Part shown: positions 37,298 through 47,709 of the stretch, one piece after another
How positions within the stretch are numbered: position 1 is the first letter of the stretch
Layout: the number at the start of each line of letters is the position of its first letter
Source of the DNA: Crambe crambe
Lineage: Eukaryota > Porifera > Demospongiae > Poecilosclerida > Crambeidae
Direction: 5' to 3'
DNA length: 64,000 nt
Assembly (NCBI GenBank): GCA_963924555.1
Contig: OZ004584.1
Span: forward strand, 7,997,001-8,061,000
Program-made: the position numbers and the translations under genes
The notes under the pieces: model-generated
Database searches by the model: none
Told to the model about the DNA's origin: nothing
What the model saw: only the letters and a program-made list of their open reading frames with translations

Positions 37298-37938
37298 TTT
37301 CTCTGCTGTCTTTGAAGCCAGTGCATGTGCATTTGAGGGACAGGCATATAGCACCTAATTAGCTAATCGTATGAGTAACATTCCAGTCTCCTTCACTACA
37401 GTACAGATGCTCTTAATCAGGACCCCTGAAATGAGGCCACCCCTGTATTCAGGACAGTGATGACACCAGCCCTAAAGGTATCTGCAAGGTCACAGGTGTG
37501 ATTGTTGGTAAGTGTGTAACCTTGAAAGTGCAAGACAAATGTCATGGGTAAAAAGCCATCACAGCAAAGAAAAACTTGTTTGCAGACTTCCAGCAGTTCG
37601 AATAGCAAAATTAATGTGCCCCGTTATTCTGACAACTTCTCTACAAAGGACAAAAGACTTGGGTCCCAAGTGTGTCCACAGAAATAAATTATCAGGGTCA
37701 TTCCTAATTAGGTTGTAAGGAGTCAAGGAAGCATGTGCAAAGTTGTAACAAACATATGATGTTGATGTTTGTGTCTTCTGCTGTTATCCAGGGATGTATA
37801 TACGTACAGATAGCTATCATAATGACATTATGTACCAATTAGATCTTTGTTCTTGAGGGAGGGGGGGGAATCTTGTTCGTTTTCGTAGTGTTTATAATTT
37901 ATCTGCTTCACATACATAAGCTTATCTCATGCGTGCAG

Positions 37939-38740
37939 ATGATAATCAAGGCCTTTCTGAGACAGTGATGAAAACCTATGAAGCTATGAACCATTTTCTG
38001 ACCTCTTTCTTTGAAAGGGTATGTTATACACATACATACATAGGGTAAACAAGATGTTGGCTCGGTTGCCTCCTCTCAGAATATTCAAGGATTGGATTAT
38101 TGCATCAAGAACAAGTTGCTTCCAGAACGAGCAGTCGGAATCGAGCTCCATGATCCAGAAACAAAGTTATTCCTTTACAGAGGTCAGTGACTGCATTTTA
38201 CCAGAGAGAGGGAACTCCTCTTCCCTTTGATATCTCTTTCCTTCTAGATTCTGGGCTTTCGTTCGATCAGCTCTTGTTTTATGGCCACTGCTGGAACCTG
38301 TTTCAACTGGACCTGCTGGACCTTTTATCACAGAACTACATCCTAGCAGCTTATATCATCTCACTGGTGAGTGCCAAAACTGTAAAGGCTCCTAATTATG
38401 AAAGCATTTTAGGCCATGGGCCTTGCCCCAGGCCTTGTTTGTTCAAGTACGAAGAATCATGATGTGTCATTTACCAGAAGCATCTTGGATAAAGTGATTT
38501 TTTGCCTGGCTACATCCACTTTAGTACCACCCACTTTCACCCATAATCTGCTTGGACCTATATACTTGACTTGGGTAGGCATTTGTGTGTGTGTGGAATT
38601 TCAACTCTCAGGCCTAGATCATTTGTTGTTGTTGTTGTTATTGTTTGTGTGGTGTGTAGGTAATCAACCTGATTCGTGATGCTCTTGGTAGGTGGAATCT
38701 TGCTAGGAAAACGCTGGTGGACAACAGATTCCTAATATGA
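37939..38740 (+). pseudogene. Duplicated last four TMEM67 exons without the rest of the gene
   Basis: Exon copies at 37939-38018, 38080-38182, 38248-38366 and 38660-38740 match 33945-34024, 34085-34187, 34244-34386 and 34681-34761, with splice sites conserved. The third copy lacks in-frame segments (the IFAVV block and part of IITY), which removes part of the last membrane helix. No upstream meckelin exon except the broken relic at about 36900 is present. It is best read as a pseudogene fragment made by tandem duplication. Splicing from the true gene into these exons as alternative 3' ends is conceivable. Confidence 0.85.
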
Positions 38741-39360
38741 CTGCTATAATTCTTAGGGATTAAACAATTTTATGACGCTGACCATTATGCTACTAGTATC
38801 AGAATACCATCAATTTCATTCTTCTTTTTGTCTTAACTGTGCATGCACAATAGTGGTAGCATAATTATGGTAGTATAGTATGTAGAAATGAGCCACACCC
38901 CCTGACTTATGAAGAAGAGCTTTCTGGTGCTACTGTTTCCTTCAAATAATTTCTGATAGCTTAAACTTCAGGTGTTGTCATACTGTTCCATAGCAGCACA
39001 GGAGAACCTGGAAGACATCTGGATGCCCTAATGGTCCGAAGTAGTCTCTGAAGATCATCCAGCAATATTATGCAAGCAGTATTCAATGGCTCTAGAAATG
39101 AGCAGTGGAATGGCACTAAAATGAGTAAAATGGTGAGCCAATCCATAATTGTAGAATCATGGCAGAAGAAATATGCTCGGAAGCCTTAAACATTGACCAC
39201 AAAGAGTTAGTGATTGATGATTTTGTTGGCAACTACTTATGGGTGAAGAATGAAACAGGCCTCCCACACTGAATACATTGCTGGCTCCCGCGAGGCGCTG
39301 TAACGTAGGCGTCAGCAAGAGTCACGTGCATGGTGCAAAGATCCTTAAGTAGCTAGCAAC
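38741..39360. other. Intergenic between duplicated TMEM67 tail and DUF1647 gene B
   Basis: Collinear with 34762-35297, plus an insertion of about 100 bp (38950-39110). It retains the GTCAGCAAGAGTCACGTGCATGGTG block with CACGTG at 39323-39328. No coding sequence. Confidence 0.6.
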
Positions 39361-40422
39361 ATGCTAGCAATGATGAAGTTTAAACTTGTTGGTATTTTTA
39401 TAGCTACTATTCTTGGAGTTTTTTATATCATCAGACCGAGAATTGATCTATCATATCGGCCTAAACCTAGCCGCACTTCCTCCCCTCTCTCGCACAGCTC
39501 GCTGTCCAGCGAGGCTACTCCTACTCCTGTGTCATCATGTTGTTCCATAGCAGCAGGAAGGAAAGTCGCAGATCTCTGTCCTAGCAACGAAGGTCTTTAT
39601 ACAAAGCTTTCAATATATGGCACCTGCAGTTGTACGGATTACATATTATGCAAGCTAGTGATGGTGATAGGATTTTCCAGCAACCACTTTGAAGAAAGCA
39701 AAGACTATTTCGGTTCTGTTCATGCTCATTTGCCACACACTAGGATCATAGTTTATGACATAGGACTGACTGCATCTCAATCTAGAACTGTAAAATCATA
39801 CTGCAATACAGAAGTCAGGAAGTTTAATTTCAGCAAATACCCGCCTCATACTAAAAACCTGGGAACATATGCTTGGAAACCTTACATTATTAAAGAAGTG
39901 AGTGAAGAGTTCGAGGTATTCACTTTTTTCGATGCTAGTATCCGCATTGGACCTTCATTTATACAGATCCTCCCTAATCTGCTCAAATTTCCACTCATAC
40001 CCTGTTCCAGACTAGGTAAAGGGCATCAAGTGTTCAGGAGTACACATGATGGCATGTTAAAGTACTTCAAACTGAACATGTCTAGAGAAAAACTGGTAAA
40101 CTTATCTCCAACATACGAATCTGGCTCACTTATTTTCTGGGCTAATGACTTTATCAAAGAACAGTTTCTGCCAAAATATGTGGATTGTGCAGCACACAAA
40201 GAATGCATAGCTCCAAAGGGTGCTTCAGTATGGGGGTGTAACTTTAAAAGGCTTAATGCAGGCTGTCACAGATTCGACCAATCAGCTTTGAATGCAATAC
40301 TCTATCGTTACTTCAGTGAATATATAAAATCCCTTGGTAGAATGTCAGCTAGTTGTGGGATCACATGCCGACGTAGCCCAACAACTAAGTATGCAAAATC
40401 ATTATGTATCAATTATTATTAG
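39361..40422 (+). CDS. DUF1647-like type II membrane protein, copy B
   Basis: A single exon of 353 aa, nearly identical to copy A from the anchor to the C-terminus (FFDASIRIG, CHRFDQSALN, SPTTKYAKSLCI). Differences cluster in the stem: TPTPVSS against TPVSS, and GLYTKLSIYG in place of DLTKVQQHSING. All indels keep the frame, which argues that the copy is or was recently functional. Start: the first of three in-frame ATGs (MLAMMKF); the third matches the copy A start context. Confidence 0.8.
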   Translation: MLAMMKFKLVGIFIATILGVFYIIRPRIDLSYRPKPSRTSSPLSHSSLSSEATPTPVSSCCSIAAGRKVADLCPSNEGLYTKLSIYGTCSCTDYILCKLVMVIGFSSNHFEESKDYFGSVHAHLPHTRIIVYDIGLTASQSRTVKSYCNTEVRKFNFSKYPPHTKNLGTYAWKPYIIKEVSEEFEVFTFFDASIRIGPSFIQILPNLLKFPLIPCSRLGKGHQVFRSTHDGMLKYFKLNMSREKLVNLSPTYESGSLIFWANDFIKEQFLPKYVDCAAHKECIAPKGASVWGCNFKRLNAGCHRFDQSALNAILYRYFSEYIKSLGRMSASCGITCRRSPTTKYAKSLCINYY

Positions 40423-41429
40423 TTATCATTATAGTAAACATGTTACATCAAGGATGTATGTAATCATGTAACTGCATTTGAGGTTGATGAAATTAATTTC
40501 TGTATAATAATATAGAGTATCATTACTGAGTAATTTTCACATGTACAATCAGGCCCCAGGCCCTTTTGTTATTAGTTTGGAATTCAGTGCTATCGATAAC
40601 ACTTGGTAGTTGGCCCAGCTTTTCTCTTCTCTTTTTTTTTTTTTTTCCTACTTGGTATGTAATTTGGGGGGGGGGGGGGGGGGGGGGGGGACATTAGAGC
40701 TTTCTCTGCTGTTTTTGAAGCTAGTGCATGTGCACTTGAGGGACAGGCATATAGCACCTAATTAGCTAATCGTATGAGTAACATTCCAGTCTCCTTCACT
40801 ACAGTACAGATGCTTTTAATCAGGACCCCTGAAATGAGGCCACTCCTGCAGGACAGTGATGACACCAGTCCTAAAGGTATCTGCAAGGTCACAGGTGTGA
40901 TTGTTGGTAAATGTGTGACCTTGAAAGTGCAAGACAAATGTCATGGGTAAAAGTCATCACAGCAAAGAAAAACTTGTTTGCAGACTTCCAGCAGTTCGAA
41001 TAGCAAAATTAATGTGCCCCATTATTCTGGCATCATGCTTGGTTCCTAGTCTCACTGATCTACATGTCATCTCTTTTTGGGACCATAAAAAAGTCGTTAT
41101 TTCAGGGGTGAATTAATACAATGAGACAGAGAAAGGTGTCCTGATTAAAGAATCCACATTGAGGACTGTTTCTTTACATTTCACACGCACATCTTTAGAG
41201 ATTTTTAATCCACGAGCATTTTGACTGAACCACCTTTGCTCTGTCGGTAACATCACCTGCACCGCAAACTCTTCGGGCACTATATACATCCATGGCCACT
41301 CACCACATGGTTCATGCTGACACTGACATAAGGGATATGGACTGGAACCTACTGAAGGACAGACGGAAAGGACTTAGGACTTCTGGTTATCACTTGAACT
41401 ATCTCCAAATTAAAAAGGACCTTGGGTAT
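40423..41429. other. 3' flank of gene B and third relic of the TMEM67 exon
   Basis: Contains the ACTTGGTAGTTGGCCC block, a T run, a 25-G run (40666-40690), the AATGTGCCCC..TTCTGGCATCATGCTTGG intron block, and a decayed copy of the GNISVF..HADTD exon at about 41200-41360. The frame is broken. It defines the start of the third tandem unit. Confidence 0.7.
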
Positions 41430-41513
41430 TAGTCTCGCGGGCCAGACTCGATTCTTTCCTTTTTCTTGGGGGCTAGAGAAAAAGGAAAGAATCGAGTCTG
41501 GCCCGCGAGACTA
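41430..41513. mobile_element. Foldback MITE, 84 bp, with 9-bp target duplication
   Basis: The ends TAGTCTCG..CGAGACTA enclose arms of 36-37 bp that match perfectly around a 10-bp loop. The 9-bp direct repeat CTTGGGTAT flanks it at 41421-41429 and 41514-41522. A 9-bp duplication is typical of Mutator-like elements, but the family cannot be fixed without a transposase. Confidence 0.88.
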
Positions 41514-41576
41514 CTTGGGTATAATGAGGTGTAAATACCATATGTAGGTACACACACACTATACTGTACTCTGGTG

Positions 41577-42776
41577 ATGTCTGGCCCAAGGGATCTTTCA
41601 GCACTACTTCAGAAGCAGATACACGATCTACAGCAGGCAATAACAAAGAACCAAAAATTCCACAGCACATCACTATTCCAAGCTGTAACGCAGTCTGTAG
41701 CAACTACCACACCACCTCCAAGGATCCAGGCTTTATCGCAGTCTGTAGCAACTACAACACCACCTCCAAGGATCCAGGCTTTATCGCAGTCTGTAGCAAC
41801 TACAACACCACCTCCAAGGATCCAGGCTTTATCGCAGTCTGTAGCAACTACAACACCACCTCCAAGGATCCAGGCTTTATCACAGTCTGTAGCAACTGCA
41901 ACACCACCTCTACGGATCCAATCTGTATCACAGAGTGTGGAAGTTGGTGGGTCTAGCTCTAATGTCAATCCTCCTTCAATTTCATATCAATATAAAGTAC
42001 GTATTATTAATCCTTGCAAGAAAAGTGAGGTGAAAGTGCGTCTTCTTCATCATTTTTCTTCAAAGTTTGAATCTATAGATTCTCTGAAGCAACTATTAAT
42101 GAGACAATTTAAGGACTCAGTTCCTTGTACCACAGAATTTAATGTTGGTTTTATGGAAGGAAGTCAACAAGCCAAGATTTGGCTGGCAAATGAGGATGAT
42201 TTATGTAGCATGTATGAAGTCTATAAAAATGGTGGCAATATTACCTTATGGTGTGATGGCTGCTCCTCCCATGATTCTAGTTCCAGCAGTGGCAGTGGTC
42301 AAGCTTCAAAAAGGAAAAGAGACTGTGAAACATCTACAAGGAGACAAGAAAAAGAGGAAGAAGTTGACAGTGTTTTTAAGGAACTAAGCAAGAAGCACGA
42401 GGGGATGGAAAATACTAAGTTGCGTTTGTGGGCACGTATGATATGTGGAGGTTTGCATGATGATTATGATGAACCTCCCAATGTTCCTGCCTTTAACCTC
42501 GAAAGGAAACGGCCAAGGAGAGAAAATGTCTCTGATGCTCTTGCTGGTGCAGCGACAGCTATATGTAAAGCACTGTCACCTGCTTCAACAGTAAGTGATA
42601 GTTGTAGTTCCCAAAACATATCCACCTTTTCTCCCACAAAGACAGTCACTTTGCGTATGAAAAATTATGAACAATTGAGATACTTAAAACAGTTATACGA
42701 GGATGGGATACTGGAAGAAAAAGAATATGATGAACAGAAAGGGAATATAATGATGACACTTAGTAAACTAAATTAA
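41577..42776 (+). CDS. Transposon-associated ORF with 16-aa repeats, PB1-like region and Lys/Arg-rich segment
   Basis: A single exon of 399 aa. Residues about 38-120 are near-perfect 16-aa repeats (QSVATTTPPPRIQALS) from a 48-bp minisatellite. About 140-235 has a ubiquitin-like/PB1-like pattern (YKVRIINP.., LKQLLMRQFKD, KIWLANEDDLCSMYEVYKNGGNITLW). A charged stretch follows (ASKRKRD, ERKRPRREN), probably nuclear. The end (YEQLRYLKQLYEDGILEEKEYDEQK) resembles a SHOCT-type helical hairpin. A gene with this architecture lying tail-to-tail, 27 bp from a transposase, is best read as the accessory ORF of the same element. I recall similar ORFs in sponge genomes, but this is memory rather than a search. 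Function unknown. Confidence 0.6.
   Translation: MSGPRDLSALLQKQIHDLQQAITKNQKFHSTSLFQAVTQSVATTTPPPRIQALSQSVATTTPPPRIQALSQSVATTTPPPRIQALSQSVATTTPPPRIQALSQSVATATPPLRIQSVSQSVEVGGSSSNVNPPSISYQYKVRIINPCKKSEVKVRLLHHFSSKFESIDSLKQLLMRQFKDSVPCTTEFNVGFMEGSQQAKIWLANEDDLCSMYEVYKNGGNITLWCDGCSSHDSSSSSGSGQASKRKRDCETSTRRQEKEEEVDSVFKELSKKHEGMENTKLRLWARMICGGLHDDYDEPPNVPAFNLERKRPRRENVSDALAGAATAICKALSPASTVSDSCSSQNISTFSPTKTVTLRMKNYEQLRYLKQLYEDGILEEKEYDEQKGNIMMTLSKLN
41691..41938. repeat. 48-bp coding minisatellite
   Basis: Units starting CAGTCTGTAGCAACTAC repeat at 48-bp intervals from 41691, with about five copies, the last one diverged. The period preserves the reading frame. Confidence 0.95.
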
Positions 42777-42803
42777 TGTGATCTGATCATTCAGTTAGCT
42801 ATA

Positions 42804-43783
42804 TTATATTTTGGGATGATTTATCCAACCAATGCAATCTTCTGGTGTGATTTCAGCAAAACTCATTAGTAATAGTGTTTCTATATCATTGATATGCTGC
42901 ATAGTATTCTCATATGATTTCAAACTTGACTTGACCTTTGAGAAAGCTTCTTCAATTGGGTTGAAGTCGGGAGAATAGGGAGGAAGGAATAAAATAAGTG
43001 AGCCAATATCTTCTATAGATTTCACAGCTTCAGGGACATGATGAACTGTACAGTTATCTAAAATTACAACTGAGTGAGGATTCCTGCCATTAAAAGGCAT
43101 AAGATGGGGTAATAAGTGAGTTTGAATAAAGTCATAAAATTCACCTCCATCGGTTGTCCCTTTCACCATTTTCACATCTAGAAGTCCAGCTACTGACATG
43201 CATGCAATGGCAGATACTCTTTCTCCTCGAACCAACATCTTATGACTCTGCAGTGGTTTTCCACGCCTACTGTAGCCATACTTCCTGATGAGATTTCTAG
43301 TATCGGCACCAGTTTCATCAACAAAAATTAGTGTATTAGATGAGAATGAAGATACATCTAGTATATATTTTGTCGTAAGAATGTATCCTGTTGTAATGCT
43401 TTAATTTGTAGCTTCTGTCGAGTGAATCCACTTTTAGACAAGTATTTGCATATGGTAGACACATCAACAGAAATGGCAAGCGAGTCCATCAATTCAGTTT
43501 TAATTTCTCTCAAATATATACCTGGATTATCAATTACTAACTGTAGAATCAATAGTTTAGCTGGGTTGGTTAATTTGATAAATGATCTTTCTGGATATGG
43601 TCTTTTCCTTACTTCCCCAGTTTCATGGAAAAGTTTGAGGGTTCTATAAATAGTTGACTTATCTACACAAAGATTTTTTGCAATATCTTCAGCAGACTTC
43701 CCCATAGCATCATGCTGCCATACCACCCTCCATCTCATATCTTCACTATAAGCATCAGTTCTGCTTTTTTCACAAGAGTACAT
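42804..43783 (-). pseudogene. IS630/Tc1-mariner superfamily DD34E transposase with one frameshift
   Basis: The N-terminal part (43783 down to about 43356) has a helix-turn-helix region (RWRVVWQHDAMGKSAEDIAK, DKSTIYRTLKLF) and a second one (LREIKTELMDS). A one-base deletion in an A run near 43366-43372 shifts the frame. The C-terminal part then reads the first catalytic Asp in LIFVDETGAD, the second in VILDNCTVHH and the Glu in LPPYSPDFNPIEE. I count 34 residues between the last two, hence DD34E. The reading frame is otherwise open to 42804, so inactivation looks recent. Terminal inverted repeats were not resolved. Confidence 0.85.
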
Positions 43784-44071
43784 TGTGTATTTGAAATTGG
43801 AGCCATTAATAATAGCACGTGATGTTAGCGCATTGCGCGTGTAGCGCTCGCTAAATTAACTGCAAAGACCAGGAAATTCCCTGTAGTGATCGGACATTAT
43901 GATTAGAGTGGGCGTGGTCAGGCAAAAATATTTTCCGCGCGCAAGCGCGCGGATATTGTTCTACCTAGATACCTCTAGCTCTGCATTCAAATCCTAGTTA
44001 CGCCCTTGATCTATATGGCCATAATGGCCGGCTAGCTAGCTAGCTATAATTAATTGGTCACGAGATCCGAG
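43784..44071. other. Transposon end and upstream region of DUF1647 gene C
   Basis: Includes a short GC palindrome CCGCGCGC-AA-GCGCGCGG at about 43937-43954 and a GCTAGCTAGCTAGC run just before gene C. The E-box block seen before genes A and B is not conserved here. Confidence 0.5.
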
Positions 44072-45154
44072 ATGAGTGAAGTAATGTTCGACTCGACGAG
44101 GAAGCTTGGTGTGTTTTTAATAATAACTACTATTCTTGGAGTTTTTTATTTCGTCAGACCAAGAATTGATCCACCATATCGGCCTAAACCTAGACCTACT
44201 TTTAGCCGCCCTTTCTCGCACAGCTCGCTGTCCAGCGAGGCTACTCCTACTCCTGTGTCATCATGTTGTTCCATAGCAGCAGGAAGGAAACTCGCAGATC
44301 TCTGTCCTAGCAACAAAGACCTTACAAAGGTGCAGCAGCATTCAATAAATGGCACCTGCAGTTGTACAGATTATATATTATGCAAGCTAGTGATGGTGAT
44401 AGGATTCTCCAGCAACCACTTTGAAGAAAGCAAAGACTATTTCGGTTCTGTTCATGCTCATTTGCCACACACTAGGATCATAGTTTATGACATAGGACTG
44501 ACTGCATTTCAATCTAAAACTGTAAAATCATACTGCAATACAGAAGTCAGGAAGTTTAATTTTGGGAAATGCCCACCTCATGCTAGAAACCTGAGAACAT
44601 ATGCTTGGAAGCCTTACGTTATTAAAGAAGTGAGTGAAGAGTTCGAGGTATTCACTTTTTTCGATGCCAGTATCCGTATTGGACCTCCATTTATACACAT
44701 CCTCCCTAATCTGCTCAAATTTCCACTCCTACCCTGTTCCAGATTTGATGTTAAAGGGGCTCAAGTGTTTAGGAGTACACATGATGGCATGTTAAACTAC
44801 TTCAAAATGAACACTTCTAGAGAAATACTGGTTAACTTATCTCCAACATTCGAATCTGGCTCACTTATTTTCTGGGCTAATGACTTTATCAAAGAACAGT
44901 TTCTGCCAAAATATGTGGATTGTGCAGCACATATTGAATGCATAGCTCCAAAGGGTGCTTCAGTATGGCCGTGTAACTTTAAAAAGCTTTATGCAGACTG
45001 TCACAGATTCGACCAATCAGCTTTGAATGTAATACTCTATCATTACTTTAGTGAATATATAAAGTCCCTTGGTAGAATGTCAGCTAGTTGTGGGATCACA
45101 GTCCAACGTAAGCCAACAACTAAGTATGCAAAATCATTATGTATCAATAATTAA
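44072..45154 (+). CDS. DUF1647-like type II membrane protein, copy C
   Basis: A single exon. The first ATG in frame is 44072 (MSEVMFDSTRKLG), giving 360 aa. The anchor is GVFLIITTILGVFYFV. The stem and lumenal domain match A/B with scattered substitutions, for example NFGKCPPHARNLRT for NFSKYPPHTKNLGT, RFDVKGAQ for RLGKGHQ, and VQRKPTT near the end. TFFDASIRIG, the Cys pattern and CHRFDQSALN are retained. It is the most diverged of the A-type copies on the plus strand and carries a new 5' end, so its promoter may not be the one used by A and B. Confidence 0.8.
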   Translation: MSEVMFDSTRKLGVFLIITTILGVFYFVRPRIDPPYRPKPRPTFSRPFSHSSLSSEATPTPVSSCCSIAAGRKLADLCPSNKDLTKVQQHSINGTCSCTDYILCKLVMVIGFSSNHFEESKDYFGSVHAHLPHTRIIVYDIGLTAFQSKTVKSYCNTEVRKFNFGKCPPHARNLRTYAWKPYVIKEVSEEFEVFTFFDASIRIGPPFIHILPNLLKFPLLPCSRFDVKGAQVFRSTHDGMLNYFKMNTSREILVNLSPTFESGSLIFWANDFIKEQFLPKYVDCAAHIECIAPKGASVWPCNFKKLYADCHRFDQSALNVILYHYFSEYIKSLGRMSASCGITVQRKPTTKYAKSLCINN

Positions 45155-46491
45155 CTATCATGTATGCAGCAGTCGTCGCATGTATGTATGTATGTATATG
45201 TACACACACACATGTGAAATAGAAACATAAGCATGCATACATGCATTATTATATTATAGTAAAGTATTTATAGCTATACCTCACCATGTATGTATGTACA
45301 TGTAATCATGTAATATTTATGATAGTAATTCCTTAGCCTCGTCCCCAGGCTCTATTAAAAACAGAGCCTGGTACTCGCTCACTCACTCAAATTCATATGA
45401 ACCTCGGGGGGGGGGGGGGGGGGGGGGGTAATCTCCATTAAGGCCAGTCCGGCTTTGGCCGGACCAATATTTTTTGAGACAGATTCACTGAATCTCTAGA
45501 TGTAGGAGTGCAATTATAAACTACTGTAATTAGGCATGTGAACTGATGAGGGAAGATGTAATTGCAGTAATTACTGGCAGCTACACTAGTAATTTGTTTA
45601 CCACTAGAAGTGCATATCATCCTGCATGACCAAATAAAACCTCAAGATTACACCCCTGCTGTTACCTGGAGGCATCAAAGCAAAAATAATACTAAAACAG
45701 CATTACTGCGTTAGTCTGAGGGTGGACATATGATTAGGTGACTCAGCCAACACTTGGCTGTAGTCTACTGTGACTGTGGATGGCAACAAGTCCAGATGAT
45801 CGTGCCCGACAGTAGCCATATTGAACAAATTTTCAACCAATAAAGGTGGGAAGACTGATATTACTTTGACTGTTTTTCAGCACTGCATGGTGCATAGCTA
45901 AATGACATATGCATGGCATGGTGAAGTGAGAGTAGTGATGACACTGAAACAACCAGTGACTGTGTGTTCATTTTTCAGTACCCAGGGTTTCATGTACTGG
46001 GGGGTGCAGGGGGGAAGCTTCCCAAAACTAATTAACTTCCCCCATGGCTACTCCCTTTGGTGACCACAGGTTGGTACATATTATAGATGAAACCCTGGTA
46101 CCATACCTTGTGACCAAGTTGCCTCTGAATTGCTTCCACTTTTTTTTTTGCTGTGGAAGCTGTTATCACCAACATTGGAAGCTGTTATACTCTGATTTCA
46201 ATAAATTGCTGTCTATAAGTGAGAGAGCACTATTGAGGTACCAGCACAATTAAAGTACAAGGGATGAAGAGAATATTCTCAGATATGCTTCTGACTATTA
46301 TACCATTTAAGTTACTTTACACATAGATACTGTACATTATGTATGTACAGTATCTATGCTTCACAGTAGAAAAGAATTTTTTTCCAATGGCATAATACAA
46401 GTCATGTCAATGCATGCGAAAAGAAAAAGTACTCTTTTTGAATATAGCTACAACGTGCTTGTCAATTTGTAATACTCAAAATGTACTGTGT
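45155..46491. other. Intergenic between convergent DUF1647 genes C and D
   Basis: About 1.3 kb without a supported gene. It has a short hairpin (45334-45380), a 23-G run (45406-45428), a TGTATGTA microsatellite near 45180 and a TACAGTATCTATG/CATAGATACTGTA inverted repeat near 46322-46358. Confidence 0.6.
45334..45380. repeat. Short hairpin with TAGCCTCGTCCCCAGGCTCT end
   Basis: The left arm AGCCTCGTCCCCAGGCTCT pairs with AGAGCCTGGTACTCGCT across a 9-bp loop. It is the minimal member of the AGCCTCGTNCCCAGGC hairpin family in this window. Confidence 0.8.
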
Positions 46492-47628
46492 TTAATTATT
46501 GATACATAATGACTTTGCATACTTAGTTGTTGGCTTACGTTGGCATGTGATCCCACAACTACCTGACATTCTACCAAGGGATTTTATATATTCACTATGA
46601 TAACGATAGAGTATTGCATTCAAAGCTGATTGGTCAAATCTGTGACAGCCTGCGTAAACATTCCTAGGCCAGACTTTCTTTCTTAAGTTACACCCCCATA
46701 CTGTAGCACCCTTTGGAGCTATGCATTCAATATGTGCTGCACAATCCACGTATTTTGGCAGAAACTGTTGTTTGATAAAGTCATTAGCCCAGAAAATAAG
46801 TGAGCCAGATTCGTATGTTGGAGACAAGCTTGCCAGTTTTTCTCTGGACATGTTCAGTTTGAAGTACTTTAACATGCCATCATGTGTTGTCTTGAATACT
46901 TGAGCCCTTTGATCAAGTCTAGAACAGGGTAGGAGTGGAAATTTGAGCAGATTAGGGAGGATGTGTATAAATGGAGGTCCAATACGGATACTGGCATCGA
47001 AAAAAGTGAATACCTCGAACTCTTCACTCACTTCTTTAATAACATAAGGCTTCCAAGCATATGTTCCCAGGTTTTTAGTATGAGGCGGGTATTTGCTGAA
47101 ATTAAACGTCCTGACTTCTGCATTGCAGTATGATTTTACAGTTCTAGATTGAGATGCAGTCAGTCCTATGTCATAAACTATGATCCTAGTGTGTGGCAAA
47201 TGAGCATGAACAGAACCGAAATAGTCTTTGCTTTCTTCAAAGTGGTTGCCGGAAAATCCTATCACCATCACTAGCTTGCATAATATGTAATCTGTACAAC
47301 TGCAGGTGCCATATATTGAATGCTTTGTATAAAGACCTTCGTTGCTAGGACAGAGATCTGCGAGTTTCCTTCCTGCTGCTATAGAACAACATGATGACAC
47401 AGGAGTAGCCTTGCTGGACAGCGAGCTGTGCGAAAGAGGGGAGAAAGTGTGGCTAGGAGTAGGTCCAGGTTTAGCCTCGCTGGACAGCGAGCTGTGGGAG
47501 AGAGGGAAGAAAGTGTGGCTAGGTCTAGGACGTCTAGGCCGATATGATAGATCAATTCTTGTTCTGACGATATAAACTAAAACTGCAAGAATAATAGTAG
47601 CTAATAGCAGCACAAGTCTAAGCTTCAT
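46492..47628 (-). CDS. DUF1647-like type II membrane protein, copy D
   Basis: A single exon of 378 aa on the minus strand. The anchor LVLLLATIILAVLVYIV is followed by a stem with an internal duplication (PSHTFxPLSHSSLSS twice), then the full lumenal domain with TFFDASIRIG, THDGMLKYFKL, GSLIFWANDFIKQQFLP and CHRFDQSALNAIL. It has an insertion, RKKVWPRNVY, before the AGCHRFD block. It is divergent from copy E across 81 bp containing a CCAAT box at 47659-47663. The 5' part of this gene was also copied to 50222-50443. Confidence 0.8.
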   Translation of the reverse strand: MKLRLVLLLATIILAVLVYIVRTRIDLSYRPRRPRPSHTFFPLSHSSLSSEAKPGPTPSHTFSPLSHSSLSSKATPVSSCCSIAAGRKLADLCPSNEGLYTKHSIYGTCSCTDYILCKLVMVIGFSGNHFEESKDYFGSVHAHLPHTRIIVYDIGLTASQSRTVKSYCNAEVRTFNFSKYPPHTKNLGTYAWKPYVIKEVSEEFEVFTFFDASIRIGPPFIHILPNLLKFPLLPCSRLDQRAQVFKTTHDGMLKYFKLNMSREKLASLSPTYESGSLIFWANDFIKQQFLPKYVDCAAHIECIAPKGATVWGCNLRKKVWPRNVYAGCHRFDQSALNAILYRYHSEYIKSLGRMSGSCGITCQRKPTTKYAKSLCINN

Positions 47629-47709
47629 TGTTGTTGTACAATTTACAAATAACGCGCACCAATCACAAATACTTGTACAGTAGCTATCAATGCTAGCTAG
47701 GTGATCGTG

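Noticed and set aside
37939-38740. Alternative functional 3' end of TMEM67
   Set aside because: Kept as a pseudogene fragment: it lacks parts of a membrane helix and has no upstream exons of its own. Transcript data would be needed to revive it.
41609-41968. 119-aa minus-strand ORF with VVVATDCDKAWILGG repeats
   Set aside because: Antisense shadow of the 48-bp minisatellite in the transposon accessory gene.
43937-43954. CCGCGCGC-AA-GCGCGCGG palindrome as a transposon terminus
   Set aside because: No matching copy was found near 41.5 kb, so it cannot be assigned as a terminal inverted repeat.
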